A stretch of DNA of 64,000 nt from contig SAIW01000008.1 of the NCBI GenBank assembly GCA_004028795.1, forward strand, positions 124,001 through 188,000, given 5' to 3'. Below are positions 51,493 to 62,699 of the stretch, piece by piece. The notes under the pieces are model-generated. The model searched no databases and was not told where the DNA came from. It saw nothing but the letters and a program-made list of their open reading frames with translations. Position numbers and translations under genes: made by a program. Position 1 is the stretch's first letter; the number at the start of each line of letters is the position of its first letter. The stretch comes from Chitinophagaceae bacterium. Lineage in GTDB: Bacteria; Bacteroidota; Bacteroidia; Chitinophagales; Chitinophagaceae.

Positions 51493-53910
51493 ATGAAAAG
51501 TTGGCTTTTTTTATTACTACTATGCTCAGGCATTGCTGTATCTGCACAAAACACTTCAAAAATTGCAGACAAAACAAAAAACTTTAAAAAGTACGAAGGC
51601 TATTTTACTTTCTGGTGGGATGCAACCAATGGTAAAATATGGTTGCAGGCAGATAAGTTAGATAAAGAATTTTTATACGTTAATTCCTTGCCGGCAGGTC
51701 TGGGCTCTAATGATATCGGGTTAGACCGTGGACAGATAGGCAATACACGCATTGTTTACTTTAATAAAGTGGGAAAGAAGTTATTATTGGTTCAACCCAA
51801 TTATGCATACAGAGCAACAAGTAATGATTTGAATGAACAGAAAGCAGTGAAAGAATCTTTCGCTCAATCAATTATTGCAAGCTTTGTTATTGATGAAGAT
51901 GAAGGAGATAAAGTATTGGTTGATGCTACTAATTTCTTTTTAAGAGATGCTCATGGTGTAGCAGATAAAATAAGAAGTATGCGTCAGGGTAATTATGTTT
52001 TTAATGAACAACGCAGTGCTATCTATCTTCCCAACACAAAAAATTTTCCTTTAAACAGTGAGTTTGAAGCTACCATAACATTTACCGGCGGAAGCGATGC
52101 AGGCCGCTATGTTACAACTGTAACACCCAGTGCAGAAGCCATTACGGTAAGAATGCACCATTCATTTGTACAATTGCCCGATAATAATTATAAACCCCGC
52201 AGATACGATGTACGCAGCGGGTACTTTGGTATTTCTTATTATGATTACAGTTCTCCTTTTACTGAACAGATTCAGCAAATGTTTATTGCCAGACATCGTT
52301 TAGAAAAGAAAAATCCTAATGATGCAGTAAGTGAGCCTGTTAAACCCATTATTTATTATTTAGATAACGGAACACCTGAACCTATACGTTCTGCATTATT
52401 AGATGGTGCCAGATGGTGGAATCAGGCATTTACAGCAGCAGGTTATAAAGATGCTTTTATTGTAAAAGTATTACCCGATGATGCAGACCCGATGGACATA
52501 CGGTATAACATGATTAACTGGGTACATCGCTCCACAAGAGGATGGAGTTATGGTGCAAGTATTACAGACCCCAGAACCGGAGAAATTATTAAAGGTCAGG
52601 TTACATTAGGTTCATTAAGAGTAAGGCAGGATTATTTAATCTTCACAGGATTATTGTCTCCGTTTGAAACAGGCAAACCTGTTCCTGAAACCATGAAACA
52701 GGCTGCCATACAGCGTTTAAGGCAATTAGCTGCACATGAAGTTGGCCATACTTTGGGCTTGCAGCATAATTATGCATCCAGCTTTAATAACAGAGCTTCT
52801 GTAATGGACTATCCTCACCCGAATGTATTTGTAAACGCAAAAGGCGAGATAGATTTCTCTCAGGTTTATACGAATGAAATAGGAGAGTGGGATAAACGTG
52901 CCATTATGTATGGCTACTCAGACTTCTCAACTGCAGGCGATGAAAACATATTATTAAATAAATTATTAGAAGAAAATTCTAAAAACGGATTATTATTTAT
53001 TGCAGACTTAGATGCCCGTGCAGCTAATGGTTTGCACCCTTATGCTCATTTGTGGGATAACGGTAAAGATGCCAGCGATGAACTGAAAAGTGTATTGGCT
53101 GTACGTGAAAAAGCATTGCAACATTTTTCAGAAAATAATGTTACAACCAATACACCATTAACCAAATTAGAAGATGCATTGGTGCCGGTTTATAACTATC
53201 ATCGTTACCAATTAGAAGCTGTTTGTAAATTAATCGGCGGAATGAATTACAGCTATGCAGTGAGGGGAGATATTAATCAGGTTAAGCCTACTATACTCTC
53301 CAAAGCCATTCAGGATAAGGCTTTGCAGGCAGCATTAAATTGTTTAAGTGCAGATGTTTTAACACTGCCTGATAGAATTGTACAGTTAATTCCGCCACGC
53401 CCGCCTTTGTATTATAATGTGGGTGAGTTGTTTCAAAAAAGAACAGGTTTAAACTTTGATGCATTGGCTGCCGCAGAAGCATTAACAGATTATGAACTGG
53501 AATTTTTATTTAATGCTGAAAGAGCTAACAGGTTGGTGCAGTTTAAAGCAACAGCCAATACCTTAGGTTGGGATGATGTGGTTGATGCCATAATTAATAA
53601 AACATGGAAAGCAACTTTACAAACCGGTTTAAAGAAAGAAGTACAACTGCAAACACAGCAAATGGTACTAAGCTGGTTATTAAGTTTAAGCATGAATGAT
53701 AATGCCAACTATGCTGTAAAATCAATTTGTTTTGAAAGGTTGCAAACTTTAAAAAAATATTGTGCAGAACAAATGAAAATAAATCCTTCTTTAAAAGCAC
53801 ATTACAGTTATGCCATAGAAAGAATTGATAAGCCGAAGGATATTACAGTACCTCAACACAAAGACATTGCCCCCGGTGCACCTATCGGTTGTGAATGGGA
53901 TGCGTTTTAG
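51493..53910 (+). CDS. Secreted zinc-dependent metalloprotease (DUF5117-type)
   Basis: An 805-residue protein with signal peptide (cut after about 18, VSAQN) and zinc site HEVGHTLGLQHNY (H415, E416, H419, third ligand H425), the HExxHxxGxxH metzincin form, followed by SVMDYPHP (Met-turn-like). Order: N-terminal beta domain, protease core, helical C-terminal domain. The family is widespread and exported in Bacteroidota. It starts 47 bp after the PAS-kinase gene and may be co-transcribed. Confidence 0.93.
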   Translation: MKSWLFLLLLCSGIAVSAQNTSKIADKTKNFKKYEGYFTFWWDATNGKIWLQADKLDKEFLYVNSLPAGLGSNDIGLDRGQIGNTRIVYFNKVGKKLLLVQPNYAYRATSNDLNEQKAVKESFAQSIIASFVIDEDEGDKVLVDATNFFLRDAHGVADKIRSMRQGNYVFNEQRSAIYLPNTKNFPLNSEFEATITFTGGSDAGRYVTTVTPSAEAITVRMHHSFVQLPDNNYKPRRYDVRSGYFGISYYDYSSPFTEQIQQMFIARHRLEKKNPNDAVSEPVKPIIYYLDNGTPEPIRSALLDGARWWNQAFTAAGYKDAFIVKVLPDDADPMDIRYNMINWVHRSTRGWSYGASITDPRTGEIIKGQVTLGSLRVRQDYLIFTGLLSPFETGKPVPETMKQAAIQRLRQLAAHEVGHTLGLQHNYASSFNNRASVMDYPHPNVFVNAKGEIDFSQVYTNEIGEWDKRAIMYGYSDFSTAGDENILLNKLLEENSKNGLLFIADLDARAANGLHPYAHLWDNGKDASDELKSVLAVREKALQHFSENNVTTNTPLTKLEDALVPVYNYHRYQLEAVCKLIGGMNYSYAVRGDINQVKPTILSKAIQDKALQAALNCLSADVLTLPDRIVQLIPPRPPLYYNVGELFQKRTGLNFDALAAAEALTDYELEFLFNAERANRLVQFKATANTLGWDDVVDAIINKTWKATLQTGLKKEVQLQTQQMVLSWLLSLSMNDNANYAVKSICFERLQTLKKYCAEQMKINPSLKAHYSYAIERIDKPKDITVPQHKDIAPGAPIGCEWDAF

Positions 53911-53940
53911 TATGATGCCTGTTTAATTGAAAATATGCAG

Positions 53941-54015
53941 TACAAGAGTGCGATACTTCGACTTCGCTCAGTACAGGCTACACAATTGTTGCAATGAAAT
54001 GCTAAAGCTTGTACA
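53941..54015 (+). repeat. Interrupted copy of the GTGCGACGCAAC repeat (copy F)
   Basis: GTACAAGAGTGCGA matches the start of the repeat but is broken by ACTTCGACTTCGCTCAGTAC, itself a repeat-like sequence; GCTAAAGCTTGTACAATAA then resembles the other end. It looks like one repeat inserted in another. Confidence 0.55.
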
Positions 54016-54033
54016 ATAACACTTTTACAACAC

Positions 54034-54060
54034 AACCCCTTACACAAGGGGTTTTTGTTT
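54034..54060 (+). terminator. Terminator after the metalloprotease gene
   Basis: AACCCCTT (54034-54041) and AAGGGGTT (54046-54053) with loop ACAC and a TTTTGTTT tail. Confidence 0.88.
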
Positions 54061-54118
54061 AAGTATTATTTAATGAAGTTTGTGCGGAATTGCTACAAGA
54101 GCTGCACATCTAAAATTC

Positions 54119-54126
54119 TATTTTTG
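54119..54126 (+). promoter_or_regulatory. TAnnTTTG element upstream of the 54171 gene
   Basis: TATTTTTG matches the Bacteroidota -7 consensus 45 bp before the ATG. The nearest upstream TTG is 26 bp away, slightly long for the consensus spacing. Confidence 0.4.
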
Positions 54127-54170
54127 TATTTAACACTATAATTCGGATTATCCTTTAGAAAAACAGCAGT

Positions 54171-55826
54171 ATGTGTAAACCCTTAAAAAAAATCAGCTTA
54201 ACAGCTTTATACAGCTATATTATTGGCATAATCTGTTGTTTTATTTCAGCCTGCACTAAAGGAGATTTTGATTTTAATAAATTAGCTGCCAACCAATGGG
54301 ATGCTGAGTTTGCTGTTCCCTTAGTAAATTCAACTGTTGGTTTAAAAGATATTAACCTGCCAGCCAATTGTTATTTACAGGTTGAAGCAGACAACTCTCA
54401 AAGCATTGTTTATACAGGAAATTTAATTTCAGTTAAAGCAAGTGATTTTATAACGCAGTTAAATTCAATTCCGGTAAATACTTCCTATAGTTTAAGTGCA
54501 ACAGATATATTAGCTTTTAATTTAGCTCCTGTTGGTGCTACTTATACTAATTCTTCCTCTCAGGTAATTGATTTATCTGCACAAACAACTAACGGTGCTG
54601 CTATGGATTTGGATTCTACCGTTTTAAAAAGCGGAGAATTAAAATTACAGATACAAAACACCTTTAGCCATAATGCTGTTGTTACTATTTCAATTCCTGC
54701 AATTAAAAAAGCAGGAGTTGGTTTTACAAATACAATGGCATTACATGCAAATACAACTATACCCTTAAGTATAGATTTAACAAATGCAAGAGTTGACTTA
54801 ACTAAAAATGGTACTACTCAAAATAAAATTGAAATATTTTATACCACTACTATTACTAAAGCTAATAATAACTCTTCGGGAAGTATTACTTATTCAGGCA
54901 GCGTAAATAACGCTGCATTTAAAATCTTATATGGCGATGTACATAGGCAAACATTGTTAAATAAAGGCTTAGACAGTATTGACGTACCGGTTTTTAAAGA
55001 TATTAAATCTACAGGAGGCATTGTGTTGAATAATGCAAGTATTAAATTAAATTTTACTAATTCATTCGGTATTCCTTTTGCCTTAAGCTTTACTTCCATA
55101 AAAGGGTATAACCCGCAGATAGGTAATTTTTATTTGAATACAGCGGGTATTAATCCTTCCAACTTTATTGTTAATTATGCATTGCAGGGGCAAACTGCTA
55201 TTACATCATTAACACTAAATCAAACCAATCCTGCAGCATCGGGAAGTTACTTAAGCTTAAGTGGCTTCTTAAGCAATACGCCTTATAATATTGCTCCGAA
55301 AGCTAATACGCAAACCAATCCTTCAACAGTAAGCTTACCATCATATAAAAATTTTATTGCCGATACCAGCAGTACAGGAATATCAAGCATCATCACTATT
55401 CCGTTAGATGGAAAAATAAAGGGCTTTAATCTTAAAGATACTTTCGATTTTAGTTTTGGTTCAGTTGATAATATTGAATCGTTTACATTAAGAACATTAA
55501 TTAATAATGGGTTTCCTGTTAGCCTTGCCAGCAAATTAATTTTTACAGATGCTGCTTACAATGTTATCTACACTTTAGATGGAGCTACCAACCCCGTTAT
55601 TAATAGCGGTACTGTAGATGCAGCAACCGGAAAAGTTATTGCTAAAACTGCCACCACTTCTGAATTTATTATCGGCGGTTCTGTTGTTCCCAACTTAAAT
55701 AAAGTAAAAAAAATTATTATGCAAATGACGGTTGCAAGTGTTGCTAACGGGCAACAGAATGTAAAAGTTTTTGCCGGCGATGAAATGAATGTGATAATGG
55801 GTATACGTGCTAAACCTAAATTATAA
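54171..55826 (+). CDS. Hypothetical lipoprotein
   Basis: A 551-residue protein with a lipoprotein signal (ISAC, about residue 28) and a long all-beta region rich in N/T/S with strands such as AVPLVNSTVGLKDINLPANC, without motifs I know. The opening KGDFDFNKLAANQWDAEFAVPLVNS resembles other Bacteroidota surface lipoproteins. It is followed 9 bp later by a DUF5723 protein, and the two are surely co-expressed. Function unknown; a surface-exposed or outer-membrane partner of the next gene is likely. Confidence 0.75.
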   Translation: MCKPLKKISLTALYSYIIGIICCFISACTKGDFDFNKLAANQWDAEFAVPLVNSTVGLKDINLPANCYLQVEADNSQSIVYTGNLISVKASDFITQLNSIPVNTSYSLSATDILAFNLAPVGATYTNSSSQVIDLSAQTTNGAAMDLDSTVLKSGELKLQIQNTFSHNAVVTISIPAIKKAGVGFTNTMALHANTTIPLSIDLTNARVDLTKNGTTQNKIEIFYTTTITKANNNSSGSITYSGSVNNAAFKILYGDVHRQTLLNKGLDSIDVPVFKDIKSTGGIVLNNASIKLNFTNSFGIPFALSFTSIKGYNPQIGNFYLNTAGINPSNFIVNYALQGQTAITSLTLNQTNPAASGSYLSLSGFLSNTPYNIAPKANTQTNPSTVSLPSYKNFIADTSSTGISSIITIPLDGKIKGFNLKDTFDFSFGSVDNIESFTLRTLINNGFPVSLASKLIFTDAAYNVIYTLDGATNPVINSGTVDAATGKVIAKTATTSEFIIGGSVVPNLNKVKKIIMQMTVASVANGQQNVKVFAGDEMNVIMGIRAKPKL

Positions 55827-55835
55827 TTATTACAA

Positions 55836-57308
55836 GTGAAGCTGCTGTTTCAATATATTATCTTCTCAATTGCAATGCTGTTAAGCTTTTCGGCTGATAG
55901 TCAGGAGAGCTTGACATTGTATAATATGAATACTATTCCGCAATCAATGCAAGAAAACCCGGGCACTATGCCTTTGTTTAAAGGGCATTTAAGTTTGCCT
56001 GTACTTTCTTCCAATTATTTCAGTTTTAGTAACTCAGGTTTTGCCTATGCAGACTTAGTTAAAAAAAGAGCAGATGATTCTTTAGTATTTACGGTAGATA
56101 ATATGTTGAGTAAACTTTCTGCTTCCAACTACTTCAATGTATCTGTAAGAACAGATATTTTATCATTCGGATTCAGAAGCAGAAAAAATTATTTCTCTTT
56201 TAGCATTATCGGTAAGAATGATAACTACATCAATTATCCAAAAGATTTCATGACCTTATTGTTGAAGGGCAACGCAGCTTTTATAGGTTCTACTGCAAAC
56301 TTTAATGTAATGCATGAATCAACCGCATATATTGAATATGCTTTGGGTTTTGTGCATCAAACAAATAATGCAAGATTAAGTTATGGCGGTAAGGTGAAAT
56401 TCCTTTCAGGCATAGCCAATATGCAAACCAACAGAGCAGAATTTTCTTTGTTTACAGATGATAAAACTTATGCTATTAATGCTACCTCAAATATTAGTAT
56501 TAATGCAGCATCTTTAGATACTGGCGATATATCGAAAATATTTAAACCTGAACAAAATCTTCTGGGAAGCAATCAGGGCTTGGGTTTTGATGTTGGCTTC
56601 AAGTACAGGGTAACTAAAAGATTAAGTGTATCTGCAAGTGCATTAGATATAGCAAGCACTATTCAATGGAATGAAAGAGTGGTGAATTATAATACAAAGC
56701 CGGGCGGTAATACTTTTAATTTTAATGGCTTTGATATTAAAACCATTTTCAACAATAACGGCTCATTGCAAAAATCAATTGACAGTTTATCTGACAGTGC
56801 ACACCATTTACTTGACTTAATAAAAACACGTAAAGCTTATACAACTGCTATTCCTGTAAAATTATATGGAAGTATTGTGTATCAACTTACCAGAAACATA
56901 AATGCGGGCGTTGTAGTTTATGCCAAACAAACAGAGCGTGATTGGCAAATGAGTACTGCATTTTCAGTTAATACAAGGCTTGGTAAAACAGTAAGTACAT
57001 CTTTAAGTTATAGTTTTAATAGTTACTCAACCAATAATGTAGGAGTAGGTATTGCATTAAACCCCGGTAAATTACAGTTGTATGCAGTAAGTGATAATAT
57101 ACTGCCTTTATTTGATGCTACACATGCTAAAAACAGTAATATAAGGTTTGGTATGAATTTTACCTTCGGAAGAATACGTAACCCTTCTTTGATTGCAGGC
57201 AGCAATGAAAAAGAAGCTTTCCTCGATAGATTTAATGATATACAAAGCCGTAAGTATAAACTATACAGAGCTAAGGAAAGGAAAAGAAGACAAGCTGAGA
57301 AAGATTAA
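55836..57308 (+). CDS. DUF5723-family outer-membrane barrel protein
   Basis: A 490-residue protein with a signal peptide (MKLLFQYIIFSIAMLLSFSADS) and the family opening LTLYNMNTIPQSMQENPGTMP, then barrel strands and a helical, basic C-terminus (RFNDIQSRKYKLYRAKERKRR). The start is GTG at 55836, directly after the upstream lipoprotein's stop codon, with no ATG near. Members are thought to be outer-membrane proteins, some linked to gliding or secretion; that role is not shown here. Confidence 0.8.
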   Translation: MKLLFQYIIFSIAMLLSFSADSQESLTLYNMNTIPQSMQENPGTMPLFKGHLSLPVLSSNYFSFSNSGFAYADLVKKRADDSLVFTVDNMLSKLSASNYFNVSVRTDILSFGFRSRKNYFSFSIIGKNDNYINYPKDFMTLLLKGNAAFIGSTANFNVMHESTAYIEYALGFVHQTNNARLSYGGKVKFLSGIANMQTNRAEFSLFTDDKTYAINATSNISINAASLDTGDISKIFKPEQNLLGSNQGLGFDVGFKYRVTKRLSVSASALDIASTIQWNERVVNYNTKPGGNTFNFNGFDIKTIFNNNGSLQKSIDSLSDSAHHLLDLIKTRKAYTTAIPVKLYGSIVYQLTRNINAGVVVYAKQTERDWQMSTAFSVNTRLGKTVSTSLSYSFNSYSTNNVGVGIALNPGKLQLYAVSDNILPLFDATHAKNSNIRFGMNFTFGRIRNPSLIAGSNEKEAFLDRFNDIQSRKYKLYRAKERKRRQAEKD

Positions 57309-57310
57309 AT

Positions 57311-57372
57311 GTCATTTCGAAGGTTCCCCGAAAAAGTCGGGGCAAGCTGTGCCGAGAAATCTCGGAATGACG
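57311..57372. repeat. Folded intergenic repeat (REP-like), GTCATTTCGA family
   Basis: An outer stem GTCATTTCGA (57311-57320) pairs with TCGGAATGAC (57362-57371), enclosing CCCCGA/TCGGGG (57326-57331/57337-57342) and CCGAGA/TCTCGG (57352-57357/57360-57365). The result is a branched, cruciform-capable element. It fills the space between convergent genes and a diverged copy is at 10906-10945. Confidence 0.8.
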
Positions 57373-57382
57373 TGAATATTAT

Positions 57383-58051
57383 TTACCCTTCAATAGCCTT
57401 ATTTAAAAACTGAACAAAAGACTGCATTGTTTCAAATATGGTTACCGCTTTTTTAATGAAGCCTTTGTCTGTTAAATCTTTATCATCAATTTTTACTGAA
57501 ACAACAAAACTCTTAAGCTTTAAATATTCAATAGCCGGATTGTTTTCATCATAATCTTTAGGCGGACGTGATAATGTATACTCTTTGCTTTTATCTAAGT
57601 CTGTAAAAATTGTTTTGAATTTCTTGTTGTTAATAATGCTTTTAAAATCTGAAAAATTATAATCAATTTCCTGTCTCACTTTTTTTAATTCAGGTGGCAT
57701 GGGCATCCATAAACCGCCGCCAATAAAGCATTGCCCCGGTTCTAAATGAAAATAATAACCGGCACTCATTTCTTTCTTTCCACCTTTATTAATGAAGGTA
57801 CCCATATTGGTTTTATAGGGAGATTTGTCTTTGCTGAAACGTACATCTCTGTTTATTCTGAATACGCATTGCTTTGCATCAAGCCCTGTAAGTGTAGCAT
57901 CTTTCTTTTGTAATTGATTGATGATAATTGTAACAAAGTCTAAGAAATCTGCTTTTGCTGCTTCATAAACTTTACGATTTTTTTCAAACCATTCTTTGTT
58001 ATTATTTTTCTTTAAATCTTGTAAAAATTTAATTGTTGTTGGTTGAAACAT
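57383..58051 (-). CDS. DUF2461 family protein
   Basis: A 222-residue cytoplasmic protein with family blocks TIKFLQDLKKNNNKEWFEKNRKVYEAAK, FRINRDVRFSKDKSPYKTNMGTFI and PGQCFIGGGLWMP. The true start is ATG 58051 (MFQPTTIKF); the frame reaches a TTG at 58099, but the extra MRRTLVRS comes from translating the dispersed repeat (copy C). Function of DUF2461 is unknown. Confidence 0.88.
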   Translation of the reverse strand: MFQPTTIKFLQDLKKNNNKEWFEKNRKVYEAAKADFLDFVTIIINQLQKKDATLTGLDAKQCVFRINRDVRFSKDKSPYKTNMGTFINKGGKKEMSAGYYFHLEPGQCFIGGGLWMPMPPELKKVRQEIDYNFSDFKSIINNKKFKTIFTDLDKSKEYTLSRPPKDYDENNPAIEYLKLKSFVVSVKIDDKDLTDKGFIKKAVTIFETMQSFVQFLNKAIEG

Positions 58052-58078
58052 AGTTATATTTTTTGAGTAATGAACAGA

Positions 58079-58130
58079 ACGTACAAGAGTGCGACGCAAC
58101 GAAAGCTTAATAGTAGTAATATGCTTAGTA
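58079..58130 (+). repeat. GTGCGACGCAAC dispersed repeat, copy C
   Basis: CGTACAAGAGTGCGACGCAAC followed by AGCTTAATAG and GCTTAGTA, nearly the same as copy A. It lies in the minus-strand spacer between the DUF2461 and aminotransferase genes. Confidence 0.85.
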
Positions 58131-58137
58131 TATGAAA

Positions 58138-59307
58138 TTAACGCTCTATTAAATTAGTTGTTGCCATTATATCTTTCAATGCATCAAATAAAGTATCTAA
58201 ATCTTTTTGAGTGTTAAATGCCTGAATAGAATAACGGAGAAAAACATTAGCGTCATGCCTCATTACCGGTATTTCAATTTTATATTTATCGTATAACAGA
58301 ACTTTTAATTTTTCAGGTTCTTTTGTTTTAATGCCTGCACTGTATAACTGCACTAAAAAATCATTATTGAAATTACAAAGAGGTTCTGCATTTAATATGT
58401 TACATAATGTTGGGGCGTTTTGTAAAACCAATGTTCTGCATGCTGCTGAAATAGTTTCCCAGTTATGTTGTTGCATAAATTCAATAGCTGTAGGGATAGT
58501 TAGAAACGCTGAAAAGTCTCTCGTACCCTGCGTTTGATGCCAATCTAAAAATTGAGAATGAGATGGAAATGCAGCTTTATAACCCCAGCTAACAATTAAC
58601 GGATGAAACAAATCTTGTAATTCTTTTTTTACATAAAGGAATGAACTTCCTTTAGCAGTCATCATCCATTTATGGCAGGCACCTGTATAAATATCTGCCT
58701 GTAATGTTTGCAGGTTTACGGGTATTTGGCCCGGAGCATGTGCACCATCAACAAAAGTTAGTAAACCATGTTCTTTTGCTTTGGCACAAATTTCTTCAAC
58801 CGGTAAACGCAAGCCTGTGGTACTGGTAATATGGCTTATAAAAACCATTTTTGTTTTTGGTGTTAAGCCTTTAAAAAACTGCTCAACAAACTCTTCTTTG
58901 GTAGTGAGCGGAAAATGAATAGGTTGACGAACATATTTTGCTCCTGCTTTTTCACAATAATAATTCCATGTTTTATCGCAGGCACCATATTCCAGATCTG
59001 TAGTAAGTATTTCATCTCCTTGCTTTAAGTCAAAACTCTTGGCAATAATGTTCACAGCATATGATGGATTGGTTACATACACTACATCATCTGCACTGCA
59101 ATTAAAATAAGCAGCCAATGCTTCTCTGGATTGTTTTAAATATTGTAAACCCTTTACGGTTATGAATTGTACAGGGTCTTGCTCTAATTCCAACTGCAAT
59201 TGCTGATATTTTTCAAAAACCGGTTTTACAGCAGCACCAAATGAACCGAAGTTGAGAAAAGTAATGTCAGGGTTTAATAAAAAGTAAGATGATAAGTTGT
59301 TATTCAT
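58138..59307 (-). CDS. Class V aminotransferase (isopenicillin N epimerase/cysteine desulfurase-like)
   Basis: A 389-residue PLP enzyme. FLNFGSFGAAVKPVFEKYQQLQ is the N-terminal block, VDGAHAPGQIPVNLQTLQADIYTGACHKWMMTAKGSSFLYV carries the PLP Asp/His and the Schiff-base lysine in CHKW. It lies between DUF2461 and ligA on the minus strand without obvious operon partners. The class V fold covers epimerases, desulfurases and aminotransferases; which one is not decidable here. Confidence 0.87.
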   Translation of the reverse strand: MNNNLSSYFLLNPDITFLNFGSFGAAVKPVFEKYQQLQLELEQDPVQFITVKGLQYLKQSREALAAYFNCSADDVVYVTNPSYAVNIIAKSFDLKQGDEILTTDLEYGACDKTWNYYCEKAGAKYVRQPIHFPLTTKEEFVEQFFKGLTPKTKMVFISHITSTTGLRLPVEEICAKAKEHGLLTFVDGAHAPGQIPVNLQTLQADIYTGACHKWMMTAKGSSFLYVKKELQDLFHPLIVSWGYKAAFPSHSQFLDWHQTQGTRDFSAFLTIPTAIEFMQQHNWETISAACRTLVLQNAPTLCNILNAEPLCNFNNDFLVQLYSAGIKTKEPEKLKVLLYDKYKIEIPVMRHDANVFLRYSIQAFNTQKDLDTLFDALKDIMATTNLIER

Positions 59308-59334
59308 TAAGTAAATTTTTTGTTACAAACAATA

Positions 59335-59383
59335 GTAATACTATTAAGCTTCTGTTGCGTCGCACACTTTTACTGCAACAATA

Positions 59384-59385
<2 letters not shown>
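59335..59385 (-). repeat. GTGCGACGCAAC dispersed repeat, copy D
   Basis: On the minus strand AAAGTGTGCGACGCAACAGA is followed by AGCTTAATAGTATTACTATT, and upstream GTTGAATAGT is shared with copy A. It is between the ligA stop and the aminotransferase start. Confidence 0.82.
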
Positions 59386-61501
<2,116 letters not shown>

Positions 61502-61601
61502 TCAAATAATAAATGTAGCTGTAAAATAACTTGCAATTATGCAGTATGTAAAAAGTACACGTAAAATAATTTTTTTACCTTTCCAAACTTAAAGTACCAT
61601 C

Positions 61602-62354
61602 ATGAAGATTGAACCCGGTGTAATCAGTAATTTAAGAAAAGATAGCGGAGAATTAATTACCAATGTTGAAAAGTTAGTTGCTGCTTACCCGCGTGTTCCT
61701 ATTACTGTTGACTGTGTAATTTTCGGGTTTGATGAAAATGAATTAAAAGTGCTTTTGATAAGAAGTGATATTGCCATGTATAAAGGCATGTGGAGTTTGC
61801 TGGGAGATTTTGCTATTGATAATGATGAAGATTTAGATGAAGCCGCTTACCGCATTTTAAAAGAAAGAACTGGAATGAATGATGTGTACCTTGAACAGGT
61901 AAAAACATTCGGAAAACCAAGCAGGCACCCCGGCGGTCGTGTTTTAACTGTGGCTTATTGCTCTTTGTTAAATATTCAACACCATGAGTTAAAAATTCAT
62001 GCACATGAACTGCATTGGCACAATGTTTCTTCTTTAAAAGAAATGGCATTTGACCATAAAGAAATTTTAGATGTTTGTTATAAATGGTTACAGAAGAGAA
62101 TTCAGGAACATCCGTTAGGGTTTAATTTATTGCCCGATAAATTTTCACTGCGTGAGTTACAGAATTTATATGAAGCTATTTTGGGAGTAAGTTTAGACAG
62201 AAGGAACTTTCGTAAAAAATTTGCTTCAATGGATTTGCTGATTGATACCGGTGAAATGGAATTAGATGTACCACACCGCCCAGGTAAACTGTACAAATTT
62301 AATTTTGAGAAGTACGAGAAAAACAAACGTAAATGGATTGGTATTGATTTTTAA
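61602..62354 (+). CDS. Nudix-fold/winged-helix transcriptional regulator (NrtR/AraR-like)
   Basis: A 250-residue protein with an N-terminal Nudix domain (about 33-155) and a C-terminal winged helix (about 165-240, with FSLRELQNLYEAILGVSLDRRNFRKKFASMDLL). The Nudix box, usually REUxEE, reads RILKER (83-88), so two of the three metal glutamates are missing and hydrolysis is unlikely. The overall plan is that of the NrtR family, which binds a nucleotide-like or sugar effector to control transcription, including AraR in Bacteroides. Target unknown. Followed by a strong terminator. Confidence 0.82.
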   Translation: MKIEPGVISNLRKDSGELITNVEKLVAAYPRVPITVDCVIFGFDENELKVLLIRSDIAMYKGMWSLLGDFAIDNDEDLDEAAYRILKERTGMNDVYLEQVKTFGKPSRHPGGRVLTVAYCSLLNIQHHELKIHAHELHWHNVSSLKEMAFDHKEILDVCYKWLQKRIQEHPLGFNLLPDKFSLRELQNLYEAILGVSLDRRNFRKKFASMDLLIDTGEMELDVPHRPGKLYKFNFEKYEKNKRKWIGIDF

Positions 62355-62382
62355 TAGTTGCTACTTATAATAATAACAACAA

Positions 62383-62410
62383 CGGCAGCCTTTCGGCTGC
62401 CGCTTTTTGC
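62383..62410 (+). terminator. Terminator after the Nudix regulator
   Basis: CGGCAGCC (62383-62390) and GGCTGCCG (62395-62402) with a 4-nt loop and a CTTTTTG tail. Confidence 0.9.
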
Positions 62411-62428
62411 TTTCTCGAGAAAGCAAAA
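62405..62428. repeat. Perfect 24-bp palindrome
   Basis: TTTTGCTTTCTC (62405-62416) is followed immediately by its reverse complement GAGAAAGCAAAA (62417-62428), with no loop. A palindrome this long with no spacer is unusual and lies between a terminator and a folded region. Confidence 0.85.
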
Positions 62429-62645
62429 CCCCCATCAGTGAAAAATATAGTAACAGGTTTTTCTTTGTTTTTAAAGAAACGGCGATTAGAAAACCGCCGT
62501 TTACACTTATATTTTTTACCCCCAAAACGCTGAGCATTAACACCGAGAAACAAATTGCTTAGCGATTGTAAAAGTATATGGCTGTAGTATGCCATACAAT
62601 GGGAAAAACCCCGTGAACGGCTGGGATTTTTCCCGCCAAAGGGCA
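62429..62645. other. Gene-free folded region
   Basis: This stretch has no gene I can support. It holds hairpins AAACGGCG/CGCCGTTT (62477-62502), a TATGGC/GCCATA stem around 62577-62597, and GGGAAAAA/TTTTTCCC (62601-62634) with an inner CCGT/ACGG. The minus-strand frame across it has low-complexity, basic content and no known start, so I read it as non-coding DNA; repeat-derived or ncRNA origin is possible. Confidence 0.4.
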
Positions 62646-62671
62646 TAAAAAAGCCCCGTATAAAACGAGGC
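62646..62671 (-). terminator. Terminator of the deoxyhypusine-synthase-like gene
   Basis: On the minus strand GCCTCG (62671-62666) pairs with CGGGGC (62658-62653) followed by a TTTTTT run, 28 bp after the stop. Confidence 0.75.
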
Positions 62672-62699
62672 ATTATAAAATTTTAGTAAGACTGATTTT

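Noticed and set aside
62365-62673. Minus-strand 102-codon frame in the folded region
   Set aside because: It crosses a terminator, the 24-bp palindrome and several hairpins, is basic and low in complexity and looks like translated non-coding DNA.
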